From positions 28,762,410 through 28,826,409 of the forward strand of contig OX392540.1 of the NCBI GenBank assembly GCA_947623455.1: 64,000 nt of DNA, written 5' to 3'. A model generated the notes under the pieces. That model did not search any database. It worked only from the letters and a program-made list of their open reading frames with translations, and was not told the origin of the DNA. Positions 22,955-33,100 of the stretch are shown here, in pieces (positions within the stretch are counted from its first letter, which is position 1; each line of letters opens with the position of its first letter). The translations under genes were made by a program, and so were the position numbers. The DNA is from Mimachlamys varia. Lineage: Eukaryota; Mollusca; Bivalvia; Pectinida; Pectinidae.

Positions 22955-24532
22955 CTGATGATGATGATGATGATGATGTTGTTGATGCTGATGGTGATAA
23001 TGATGCTGATGATGATGATGCTGATGCTGCTGATGATGATGATTATGATGATGATGATGCTGATGATAATGATGATGGTAATGATGCAGATGCCAGACAA
23101 TATTTATATAACAATATGACAATATTTCTGTAACATGTTGGACAAATTAGGGAGTGTCGGTAGGCAAACATCTTTATTTCAACAAATGGGTGGTCGGGTG
23201 GTGCAGTGGATAGCGCACTTGCCTTTTACCATGATGGCCGGGGTTCGATTCCCCGACTGGACGTGAAAAGGTATGGGGTCACCTGCCCGACCACATGGGT
23301 TTTCTCCGGGTTTCCTCCCACAATAAGACCCCTCGCGCGCAAACATCCGGGCCAACAAAAGTGATTAATATAAGTTGAATAACTTGTTTCATAATTGTTG
23401 TAAAATAAATAAAGTTTATATTATATATTATATTATTTCAAAAAATACTTTGATGTGGTTTAAACAGGAGAAAGATATTGATTTCAATAGTTATTTCTCT
23501 GAAAGAAAATTGTCTGAAAAACAGGATCGGCAAAAAACATTATGAGACGCATGAATTACACGAAACCATGAAATATTTTGTTTAATGTAAGCAGGATTAT
23601 GTGATTATATATGCTATTGTTTTGGTTTCACTGTGTCCTTTCGCTTTTACAGAGAAAATTTACATTTTTGGAGGATTCAACGGCGACACGTGCTTAAATT
23701 CTGGGGAATATTACACATCTTCAACTGACCAATGGACACTAATTGAGCCAATGCGCATGCGTAGGACTGGCTTTGGTGTGGCTTCGATGGACGGCTACAT
23801 ATACTGTATGGGAGGATTCGGGGGGATAAGTCGGCTCTGTTGTGGGGAACGCTATAACTCTGCGACCGACACATGGCATGCTATTCCGGACATGTTTTAT
23901 ATGCGTAGCCACTTTGGGTTCGAGGTTAGTACACATTTTGGGTTCGAGATTAGTTCACTTACGGTTTTAGGGAAGGACAGTGGTCCGAACCATTATTAAC
24001 CTTTTTTGTTATAAAAAAAAAAAAGATTTGGGAAAACCCGGATTCCGGATAAATGAAATGATACAGCTGCTTCTTATGTGAATATGTAATTTAAATCGTC
24101 ATATTGTGACCTTGACCTCTATTTGTATGTTTTAGGTTATTGATGACATGCTGTTTGCGTTTGGAGGTTTCGACGGTATAAGTTCGATTGCTGGTGTCGA
24201 ATATTTTGATGTCAAGACACAGGAATGGTAAGATACTTTTTGAAGCGTCATATTTACACTATTGCAATGAATGTCATTTATCGTTCCGCGGGCATCAGTT
24301 TGAAAGCAATTAGTATGATCTTGATTGTGACGACAAACTCAAATGGTGATATAAACAGTATTTTCAATTTTTATTGTACAATATCTTATTAAGCTATTTC
24401 TTTTTTTGTAGGTATGATACTAGTGACTTACCGCGCAGTCTGGAGGCATTCGGAACATGTGTTGTGAAAGATATTCCGAACGTCAAGGATTACACTTACC
24501 GACCAAATTCGAATAAGAACAACGACAAATAA
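17746..24532 (+). CDS. KLHL10: KLHL10-like BTB-BACK-kelch protein (7 exons, 582 aa)
   Basis: Predicted substrate adaptor of a CUL3 RING ubiquitin ligase. In animals where it has been studied, KLHL10 acts in male germ cells; that role is family knowledge. Exons join 17746-18537, 19748-19901, 21685-21832, 22422-22591, 23653-23924, 24136-24227 and 24412-24532, all with GT/AG introns and agreeing phases, giving 583 codons including TAA. Exon 1 encodes BTB (about residues 14-125, with LCDAVLKV and CSPYFRTLF) and BACK (about 130-235, with NEEVVFSALIRWI). Exons 2-7 encode six kelch repeats, each with a GG doublet and a distal W. Segments such as RCYVSAV, FIYAIGGFDG and APMHHRRSDA closely match the KLHL10 family. 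The start at 17746 has G at -3 and +4 and gives a family-like N terminus; an in-frame ATG at 17581 would add 55 unrelated residues. The family is usually near 600 residues. Confidence 0.93.
18538..19747 (+). other. KLHL10-like intron 1
   Basis: Contains a hairpin at 18791-18829 (TTTTTAAGCCGC paired with GCGGCTTAAAAA) and the complete miniature LTR element at 19257-19635. A 134-codon minus-strand ORF at 18723-19127 has no recognisable domain. Confidence 0.8.
19257..19635 (+). mobile_element. miniature LTR retrotransposon with tRNA-like LTRs (copy A)
   Basis: Two 128-bp direct repeats (19257-19384 and 19508-19635) begin TGTAGCGGATCTAGA and end CTCCTGTTACA. They enclose a 123-bp internal region with no ORF. 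The internal region starts TTTGGTGCCTGTGACC, placed like a tRNA primer-binding site. It ends AAAGGAGGGAGGAA, a polypurine tract directly against the second LTR. The element is flanked by the 5-bp direct repeat GAAAG (19252-19256 and 19636-19640). Together these match a TRIM, a non-autonomous LTR retrotransposon. Each LTR holds a tRNA-like block with TAGCTCAATTGG (box A) and GGTTCGAACCC (box B). Here the cloverleaf is partly mutated. Confidence 0.88.
19748..19901 (+). CDS. KLHL10: KLHL10-like exon 2 (kelch repeat 1)
   Basis: Acceptor TCTGTTTTAG, donor G/GTACAC, leaving phase 1. Encodes EVVFMVGGCHNG and YDSRAEKWIDC, the first kelch blade with its GG doublet and distal W. Confidence 0.9.
19929..20094 (-). 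repeat. hammerhead-bearing dispersed repeat (copy 1)
   Basis: The minus strand aligns over its length with 56158-56318. Shared landmarks include GCTTCTACAT, GATTCCCAC, the CTAGCATCACTGACGAG core, TATGATGCAGTTTAA and a terminal CGTCATC. It lies antisense in KLHL10-like intron 2. Such repeats occur in retrozymes and in the terminal regions of Penelope-like retrotransposons; which applies here is not known. Confidence 0.75.
20003..20046 (-). ncRNA. hammerhead ribozyme (probably degraded)
   Basis: Minus-strand order: stem I GCATCA, core CTGACGA, stem II GTCC...GGAC with a small loop, core GAAA, minimal stem III around AAGCTGT, A at the cleavage position, then stem I TGATGC. All invariant core bases are present. 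In stem III the position that is C in the copy at 56206 is A here, so the second stem III pair is an A/G mismatch and activity may be reduced. Confidence 0.72.
20637..21167 (+). pseudogene. non-LTR retrotransposon reverse transcriptase relic
   Basis: In one frame the sequence reads VESGVTQGTVLAPLLFL, INDLPD, stop, then KVFTDDCLLFRLI, and after another stop DLQELSTWTEKLGM. These match the conserved RT blocks of LINE elements: the SGVPQGSVLGPLLF block, the YINDLP block, the F-A-D-D catalytic box (here FTDD) and the following DL-x-x-L-x-x-W segment. In-frame stops make it non-functional. The region upstream of the SGVTQG block is poorly conserved, and the domain is truncated at both ends. It lies in KLHL10-like intron 2, sense orientation. 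Confidence 0.85.
21685..21832 (+). CDS. KLHL10: KLHL10-like exon 3 (kelch repeat 2)
   Basis: Pyrimidine-rich acceptor ending TTTCCAG and donor AG/GTATGT, leaving phase 2. Encodes YHALVAMGTKVYVVGGYDG and CFDLVTKKWDVVAPMHKN. Confidence 0.92.
21948..22092 (+). repeat. tRNA-derived SINE, GGCTCAGTCGG family (copy 1)
   Basis: Box A in TTGGCTCAGACGGTAGAGAA, box B in GCGGGTTCGAACGCC, followed by AGCGACGACACTATCTT. It shares an upstream segment (AAAAGATGTGCRTTG) with copies at 22183-22310 and 51790-51950. It lies in KLHL10-like intron 3. Confidence 0.7.
22183..22310 (+). repeat. tRNA-derived SINE, GGCTCAGTCGG family (copy 2)
   Basis: Second copy about 230 bp after the first in the same orientation, with an internal deletion: CTTTGGCTCAG runs straight into CAGGGTCGCGGTTTCGAGTC, so the middle of the tRNA-like part is missing. 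Confidence 0.65.
22422..22591 (+). CDS. KLHL10: KLHL10-like exon 4 (kelch repeat 3)
   Basis: Acceptor TACTGTAG, donor G/GTAAGA, leaving phase 1. Encodes CYVSAVHLGDFIYAIGGFDG and APMHHRRSDAKATTLN, the stretch most alike to vertebrate KLHL10. Confidence 0.93.
22870..23093 (+). repeat. GAT/ATG trinucleotide microsatellite
   Basis: About 75 near-perfect trinucleotide units with occasional GCT, GTT or AAT substitutions, in KLHL10-like intron 4. The poly-His, poly-Ile and poly-Met ORFs here come from the repeat. Confidence 0.97.
23192..23413 (+). repeat. tRNA-derived SINE, GGTCGGGTGGTGCAG family (copy 1)
   Basis: Box A TGGTGCAGTGGATAGCGC, box B GGGGTTCGATTCCCC, a central CTCCGGGTTTCCTCCCAC block, and the 3' tail GTGATTAATATAAGTTGAA then AAATAAATAAAG. 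The central block resembles the core of the SINE at 5586-5775. A second copy with nested insertions is at 57182-57585. Confidence 0.82.
23653..23924 (+). CDS. KLHL10: KLHL10-like exon 5 (kelch repeats 4 and 5)
   Basis: Acceptor CGCTTTTACAG, donor GAG/GTTAGT, phase 0. Encodes KIYIFGGFNGDTCLNSGEYY with EPMRMRRTGFGV, then YIYCMGGFGG with ERYNSATDTWHAI and MRSHFGFE. A short tandem copy of TTTTGGGTTCGAG follows the donor and is intronic. Confidence 0.93.
24136..24227 (+). CDS. KLHL10: KLHL10-like exon 6 (start of kelch repeat 6)
   Basis: Acceptor TATGTTTTAG, donor TG/GTAAGA, leaving phase 2. Encodes VIDDMLFAFGGFDG and VEYFDVKTQE; the blade's W codon is split across the intron. Confidence 0.92.
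24412..24532 (+). CDS. KLHL10: KLHL10-like exon 7 (C terminus)
   Basis: Acceptor CTTTTTTTGTAG. Completes the W codon, then YDTSDLPRSLEAFGTCVVKD and IPNVKDYTYRP, ending in TAA at 24530-24532. The tail is shorter than in vertebrate KLHL10. Confidence 0.92.
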
Positions 24533-24909
24533 ATATTTACCGAAAATGACATTCATCTTAGATAGACCTTTTCCATATCTATCGTGTTGAATGGAAATCT
24601 TCCTTTATTCAACTTTGACCTAAAGAATGCTGAACAATCACAAATAAATTGTATGAAGGAATAACTAAATGTAAAGCCTTTTCACAAATTGGTCAAAACA
24701 GGAAACTTCGAAGCTAGAAGGTGAAATATGTCATATCTTGTTATGTACTATGCACTGTGTGTGGTATAATACGTTGACTGTCCAGTAAACGTGAAATGTT
24801 AGGAAATAAACAGTCTCGAAAATCAAATGCCTGTTGTTTACTTTCATTTTTTATAGGTGTAATTTTAAAATGATATTGGCGTCTTGTGATGGTAGGAAAA
24901 CAAAGATAT
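24533..24909 (+). other. KLHL10-like 3' untranslated region and gap to the array
   Basis: AATAAA occurs at 24643-24648 and again at 24805-24810, either of which could end the transcript. The 26/27-bp array starts only about 378 bp after the stop codon. Confidence 0.6.
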
Positions 24910-27900
24910 TCTCTGACGACAGGATAACGTCGGTGTCCTCTGACGACAAGATAACGCCTGTGTCCTCTGACGACAGGATAACGTCGGTGTCCTCTGACGA
25001 CAAGATAACGTCGGTGTTCTCTGACTACAAGATAACGTCGGTGTCCTCTGACGACAGGATAACGTCGGTGTCCTCTGACGACAGGATAACGTCGGTGTCT
25101 CTGACGACAGGATAACATCGGTGTCTCTGACGACAAGATAATGTCGGTGTCTCTGACGACAGGATAACGCCGGTGTCTCTGACGACAAGATATCGTCGGT
25201 GTCTCTGACGACAAGATAACGTCGCTGTCCTCTGACGACAAGATAACGTCGGTGTCCTCTGACGACAAGATAACGCCGGTGTCCTCTGACGACAGGATAA
25301 CGTCGGTGTCCTCTGACGACAAGATAACGTCGGTGTCCTCTGACGACAGGATAACGTCGGTGTCTCTGACGACAGGATAACGCCGGTGTCCTCTGACGAC
25401 AAGATAACGCCGGTGTCCTCTGACGACAAGATAACGTCGGTGTCCTCTGACGACAAGATAACATCGGTGTCTCTGACGACAGGATAACGTCGGTGTCCTC
25501 TGACGACAAGATAACGCCGGTGTCCTCTGACGACAAGATAACGCCGGTGTCCTCTGACGACAAGATAACGTCGGTGCCCTCTGACGACAAGATAACGCCG
25601 GTGTCCTCTGACGACAAGATAACGCCGGTGTCCTCTGACGACAAGATAACGCCGGTGTCCTCTGACGACAAGATAACATCGGTGTCATCTGACGACAAGA
25701 TAACGTCGGTGTCCTCTGACGACAGTATAACGTCGATGTCCTCTGACGACAGGATAACGTCGGTGTCCTCTGACGACAGGATAACGTCGGTGTCTCTGAC
25801 TACAAGATAACGTCGGTCTCTCTGACTACAAGATAACGTCGGTGTCTCTGACTACAAGATAACTTCGGTGTCTCTGACTACAGGATAACATCGATGTCTC
25901 TGACGACAGGATAACGTCGGTGTCCTCTGACCACAGGATAACGTCGGTGTCTCTGACGACAAGATAACGTCGGTGTCCTCTGACGACAGGATAACGTCGG
26001 TGTCTCTGACGACAATATAACGTCGGTGTCTCTGACGACAAGATAACGCCGGTGTCCTCTGACGACAAGATAACGTCGGTGTCCTCTGACGACAAGATAA
26101 CGCCGTCTCTGACGACAGGATAACGTCGATGTCCTCTGACGACAAGATAACATCGGTGTCTCTGACTACAGGATAACGTCGGTGTCCTCTGACGACAAGA
26201 TAACGTCGGTGTCCTCTGACGACAAGATAACGTCGGTGTCTCTGACGACAGGATAACGTCTGTGTCCTCTGACGACAGGATAACTTCGGAGTCCTCTGAC
26301 GACAGGATAACGTCGGTGTCCTCTGACGACAGTATAGCGTCGGTGTCTCTGACGACAAGATAACGTCGGTGTCTCTGACGACAGGATAACGTCGGTGTCC
26401 TCTGACGACAAGATAACGTCGGTGTCCTCTGACGACAAGATAACGCCGGTGTCCTCTGACGACAGGATAACGCCGGTGTCCTCTGACGACAAGATAACGC
26501 CGGTGTCTCTGACGACAAGATAACGTCGGTGTCTCTGACGACAAGATAGCGTCGCTGTCCTCTGACGACAAGATAACGTCGGTGTCCTCTGACGATTAGA
26601 TAACGCCGGTGTCCTCTGACGACAGGATAACGTCGGTGTCCTCTGACGACAAGATAACGTCGGTGTCCGCTGACGACAAGATAACGCCGGTGTCCTCTGA
26701 CGACAAGATAACGTCGGTGTCCTCTGACGACAAGATAACGCCGGTGTCCTCTGACGACAGGATAACGTCGGGGTCCTCTGACGACAAGATAACGTCGGTG
26801 TCCTCTGACGACAAGATAACATCGGTGTCTCTGACGACAAGATAACGCCGGTGTCCTCTGACGACAAGATAACGCCGGTGTCCTCTGACGACAAGATAAC
26901 GTCGGTGCCCTCTGACGACAAGATAACGCCGGTGTCCTCTGACGACAAGATAACGCCGGTGTCCTCTGACGACAAGATAACGCCGGTGTCCTCTGACGAC
27001 AAGATAACATCGGTGTCCTCTGACGACAAGATAACGTCGGTGTCCTCTGACGACAGTATAACGTCGATGTCCTCTGACGACAGGATAACGTCGGTGTCCT
27101 CTGACGACAGGATAACGTCGGTGTCTCTGACTACAAGATAACGTCGGTGTCTCTGACTACAAGATAACGTCGGTGTCTCTGACGACAAGATAACTTCGGT
27201 GTCTCTGACTACAGGATAACATCGATGTCTCTGACGACAGGATAACGTCGGTGTCCTCTGACCACAGGATAACGTCGGTGTCTCTGACGACAGGATAACG
27301 TCGGTGTCCTCTGACGACAGGATAACGTCGGTGTCTCTGACGACAAGATAACGTCGGTGTCTCTGACGACAAGATAACGCCGGTGTCCTCTGACGACAAG
27401 ATACCGTCGGTGTCCTCTGACGACAAGATAACGCCGTCTCTGACGACAGGATAACGTCGATGTCCTCTGACGACAAGATAACATCGGTGTCTCTGACTAC
27501 AGGATAACGTCGGTGTCCTCTGACGACAAGATAACGCCGGTGTCCTCTGACGACAGGATAACGTCGGTGTCCTCTGACGACAAGATAACGTCGGTGTCCT
27601 CTGACGACAAGATAACGTCGGTGTCTCTGACGACAGGATAACGTCTGTGTCCTCTGACGACAGGATAACTTCGGAGTCCTCTGACGACAGGATAACGTCG
27701 GTGTCCTCTGACGACAGTATAGCGTCGGTGTCTCTGACGACAAGATAACGTCGGTGTCTCTGACGACAGGATAACGTCGGTGTCCTCTGACGACAAGATA
27801 ACGTCGGTGTCCTCTGACGACAAGATAACGCCGGTGTCCTCTGACGACAGGATAACGCCGGTGTCCTCTGACGACAAGATAACGCCGGTGTCTCTGACGA

Positions 27901-30186
27901 CAAGATAACGTCGGTGTCTCTGACGACAAGATAGCGTCGCTGTCCTCTGACGACAAGATAACGTCGGTGTCCTCTGACGACAAGATAACGCCGGTGTCCT
28001 CTGACGACAGGATAACGTCGGTGTCCTCTGACGACAAGATAACGTCGGTGTCCGCTGACGACAGGATAACATCGGTGTCTCTGACGACAGGATAACGCCG
28101 GTGTCCTCTGACGACAAGATAACGCCGGTGTCCTCTGACGACAAGATAACGTCGGTGTCCTCAGACGACAAGATAACGCCGGTGTCCTCTGACGACAGGA
28201 TAACGTCGGTGTCCTCTGACGACAAGATAACGTCGGTGTCCTCTGACGACAGGATAACGTCGGTGTCTCTGACGACAGGATAACGCCGGTGTCCTCTGAC
28301 GACAAGATAACGCCGGTGTCCTCTGACGACAAGATAACGTCGGTGTCCTCTGACGACAAGATAACATCGGTGTCTCTGACGACAGGATAACGCCGGTGTC
28401 CTCTGACGACAAGATAACGCCGGTGTCCTCTGACGACAAGATAACGCCGGTGTCCTCTGACGACAAGATAACGTCGGTGCCCTCTGACGACAAGATAACG
28501 CCGGTGTCCTCTGACGACAAGATAACGCCGGTGTCCTCTGACGACAAGATAACGCCGGTGTCCTCTGACGACAAGATAACATCGGTGTCCTCTGACGACA
28601 AGATAACGTCGGTGTCCTCTGACGACAGTATAACGTCGATGTCCTCTGACGACAGGATAACGTCGGTGTCCTCTGACGACAGGATAACGTCGGTGTCTCT
28701 GACTACAAGATAACGTCGGTGTCTCTGACTACAAGATAACGTCGGTGTCTCTGACTACAAGATAACTTCGGTGTCTCTGACTACAGGATAACATCGATGT
28801 CTCTGACGACAGGATAACGTCGGTGTCCTCTGACCACAGGATAACGTCGGTGTCTCTGACGACAGGATAACGTCGGTGTCCTCTGACGACAGGATAACGT
28901 CGGTGTCTCTGACGACAAGATAACGTCGGTGTCTCTGACGACAAGATAACGCCGGTGTCCTCTGACGACAAGATAACGTCGGTGTCCTCTGACGACAAGA
29001 TAACGCCGTCTCTGACGACAGGATAACGTCGATGTCCTCTGACGACAAGATAACATCGGTGTCTCTGACTACAGGATAACGTCGGTGTCCTCTGACGACA
29101 AGATAACGCCGGTGTCCTCTGACGACAGGATAACGTCGGTGTCCTCTGACGACAAGATAACGTCGGTGTCCTCTGACGACAAGATAACGTCGGTGTCTCT
29201 GACGACAGGATAACGTCTGTGTCCTCTGACGACAGGATAACTTCGGAGTCCTCTGACGACAGGATAACGTCGGTGTCCTCTGACGACAGTATAGCGTCGG
29301 TGTCTCTGACGACAAGATAACGTCGGTGTCTCTGACGACAGGATAACGTCGGTGTCCTCTGACGACAAGATAACGTCGGTGTCCTCTGACGACAAGATAA
29401 CGCCGGTGTCCTCTGACGACAGGATAACGCCGGTGTCCTCTGACGACAAGATAACTCCGGTGTCTCTGACGACAAGATAACGTCGGTGTCTCTGACGACA
29501 AGATAACGTCGCTGTCCTCTGACGACAAGATAACGTCGGTGTCCTCTGACGACAAGATAACGCCGGTGTCCTCTGACGACAGGATAACGTCGGTGTCCTC
29601 TGAGGACAAGATAACGTCGGTGTCCGCTGACGACAGGATAACATCGGTGTCTCTGACGACAGGATAACGCCGGTGTCCTCTGACGACAAGATAACGCCGG
29701 TGTCCTCTGACGACAAGATAACGTCGGTGTCCTCTGACGACAAGATAACGCCGGTGTCCTCTGACGACAAGATAACATCGGTGTCTCTGACGACAGGATG
29801 ACGCCGGTGTCCTCTGACGACAAGATAACGCCGGTGTTCTCTGACGACAAGATTACGCCGGTGTCCTCTGACGACAAGATAACGTCGGTGTCCTCTGACG
29901 ACAAGATAACGCCGGTGTCCTCTGACGACAAGATAACGTCGGTGTCCTCTGACGACAAGATAACGCCGGTGTCCTCTGACGACAAGATAACATCGGTGTC
30001 ATCTGACGACAAGATAACGTCGGTGTCCTCTGACGACAGGATAACGTCGATGTCCTCTGACGACAAGATAACGTCGGTGTCCTCTGACGACAAGATAACG
30101 CCGGTGTCCTCTGACGACAAGATAACATCGGTGTCATCTGACGACAAGATAACGTCGGTGTCCTCTGACGACAGGATAACGTCGAT
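24910..30186. repeat. higher-order repeat, 5,279-bp period, copy 1
   Basis: The order of variant units from the start of the array recurs 5,279 bp later. The same GCCTGTGTCC unit, then a GTGTTCTCTGACTACAAG unit, occurs at about 24.95-25.03 kb and 30.23-30.31 kb, and dozens of variant-specific frame starts and stops are offset by exactly 5,279. Few differences were seen between copies, so the duplication looks recent. Confidence 0.9.
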
Positions 30187-33100
30187 GTCCTCTGACGACA
30201 GGATAACGTCGGTGTCCTCTGACGACAAGATAACGCCTGTGTCCTCTGACGACAGGATAACGTCGGTGTCCTCTGACGACAAGATAACGTCGGTGTTCTC
30301 TGACTACAAGATAACGTCGGTGTCCTCTGACGACAGGATAACGTCGGTGTCCTCTGACGACAGGATAACGTCGGTGTCTCTGACGACAGGATAACATCGG
30401 TGTCTCTGACGACAAGATAATGTCGGTGTCTCTGACGACAGGATAACGCCGGTGTCTCTGACGACAAGATATCGTCGGTGTCTCTGACGACAAGATAACG
30501 TCGCTGTCCTCTGACGACAAGATAACGTCGGTGTCCTCTGACGACAAGATTACGCCGGTGTCCTCTGACGACAGGATAACGTCGGTGTCCTCTGACGACA
30601 AGATAACGTCGGTGTCCTCTGACGACAGGATAACGTCGGTGTCTCTGACGACAGGATAACGCCGGTGTCCTCTGACGACAAGATAACGCCGGTGTCCTCT
30701 GACGACAAGATAACGTCGGTGTCCTCTGACGACAAGATAACATCGGTGTCTCTGACGACAGGATAACGTCGGTGTCCTCTGACGACAAGATAACGCCGGT
30801 GTCCTCTGACGACAAGATAACGCCGGTGTCCTCTGACGACAAGATAACGTCGGTGCCCTCTGACGACAAGATAACGCCGGTGTCCTCTGACGACAAGATA
30901 ACGCCGGTGTCCTCTGACGACAAGATAACGCCGGTGTCCTCTGACGACAAGATAACATCGGTGTCATCTGACGACAAGATAACGTCGGTGTCCTCTGACG
31001 ACAGTATAACGTCGATGTCCTCTGACGACAGGATAACGTCGGTGTCCTCTGACGACAGGATAACGTCGGTGTCTCTGACTACAAGATAACGTCGGTCTCT
31101 CTGACTACAAGATAACGTCGGTGTCTCTGACTACAAGATAACTTCGGTGTCTCTGACTACAGGATAACATCGATGTCTCTGACGACAGGATAACGTCGGT
31201 GTCCTCTGACCACAGGATAACGTCGGTGTCTCTGACGACAAGATAACGTCGGTGTCCTCTGACGACAGGATAACGTCGGTGTCTCTGACGACAATATAAC
31301 GTCGGTGTCTCTGACGACAAGATAACGCCGGTGTCCTCTGACGACAAGATAACGTCGGTGTCCTCTGACGACAAGATAACGCCGTCTCTGACGACAGGAT
31401 AACGTCGATGTCCTCTGACGACAAGATAACATCGGTGTCTCTGACTACAGGATAACGTCGGTGTCCTCTGACGACAAGATAACGTCGGTGTCCTCTGACG
31501 ACAAGATAACGTCGGTGTCTCTGACGACAGGATAACGTCTGTGTCCTCTGACGACAGGATAACTTCGGAGTCCTCTGACGACAGGATAACGTCGGTGTCC
31601 TCTGACGACAGTATAGCGTCGGTGTCTCTGACGACAAGATAACGTCGGTGTCTCTGACGACAGGATAACGTCGGTGTCCTCTGACGACAAGATAACGTCG
31701 GTGTCCTCTGACGACAAGATAACGCCGGTGTCCTCTGACGACAGGATAACGCCGGTGTCCTCTGACGACAAGATAACGCCGGTGTCTCTGACGACAAGAT
31801 AACGTCGGTGTCTCTGACGACAAGATAGCGTCGCTGTCCTCTGACGACAAGATAACGTCGGTGTCCTCTGACGATTAGATAACGCCGGTGTCCTCTGACG
31901 ACAGGATAACGTCGGTGTCCTCTGACGACAAGATAACGTCGGTGTCCGCTGACGACAAGATAACGCCGGTGTCCTCTGACGACAAGATAACGTCGGTGTC
32001 CTCTGACGACAAGATAACGCCGGTGTCCTCTGACGACAGGATAACGTCGGGGTCCTCTGACGACAAGATAACGTCGGTGTCCTCTGACGACAAGATAACA
32101 TCGGTGTCTCTGACGACAAGATAACGCCGGTGTCCTCTGACGACAAGATAACGCCGGTGTCCTCTGACGACAAGATAACGTCGGTGCCCTCTGACGACAA
32201 GATAACGCCGGTGTCCTCTGACGACAAGATAACGCCGGTGTCCTCTGACGACAAGATAACGCCGGTGTCCTCTGACGACAAGATAACATCGGTGTCCTCT
32301 GACGACAAGATAACGTCGGTGTCCTCTGACGACAGTATAACGTCGATGTCCTCTGACGACAGGATAACGTCGGTGTCCTCTGACGACAGGATAACGTCGG
32401 TGTCTCTGACTACAAGATAACGTCGGTGTCTCTGACTACAAGATAACGTCGGTGTCTCTGACGACAAGATAACTTCGGTGTCTCTGACTACAGGATAACA
32501 TCGATGTCTCTGACGACAGGATAACGTCGGTGTCCTCTGACCACAGGATAACGTCGGTGTCTCTGACGACAGGATAACGTCGGTGTCCTCTGACGACAGG
32601 ATAACGTCGGTGTCTCTGACGACAAGATAACGTCGGTGTCTCTGACGACAAGATAACGCCGGTGTCCTCTGACGACAAGATACCGTCGGTGTCCTCTGAC
32701 GACAAGATAACGCCGTCTCTGACGACAGGATAACGTCGATGTCCTCTGACGACAAGATAACATCGGTGTCTCTGACTACAGGATAACGTCGGTGTCCTCT
32801 GACGACAAGATAACGCCGGTGTCCTCTGACGACAGGATAACGTCGGTGTCCTCTGACGACAAGATAACGTCGGTGTCCTCTGACGACAAGATAACGTCGG
32901 TGTCTCTGACGACAGGATAACGTCTGTGTCCTCTGACGACAGGATAACTTCGGAGTCCTCTGACGACAGGATAACGTCGGTGTCCTCTGACGACAGTATA
33001 GCGTCGGTGTCTCTGACGACAAGATAACGTCGGTGTCTCTGACGACAGGATAACGTCGGTGTCCTCTGACGACAAGATAACGTCGGTGTCCTCTGACGAC

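Noticed and set aside
22775..23122. Histidine-, isoleucine- and methionine-rich ORFs
   Set aside because: Translations of a GAT microsatellite within an intron.
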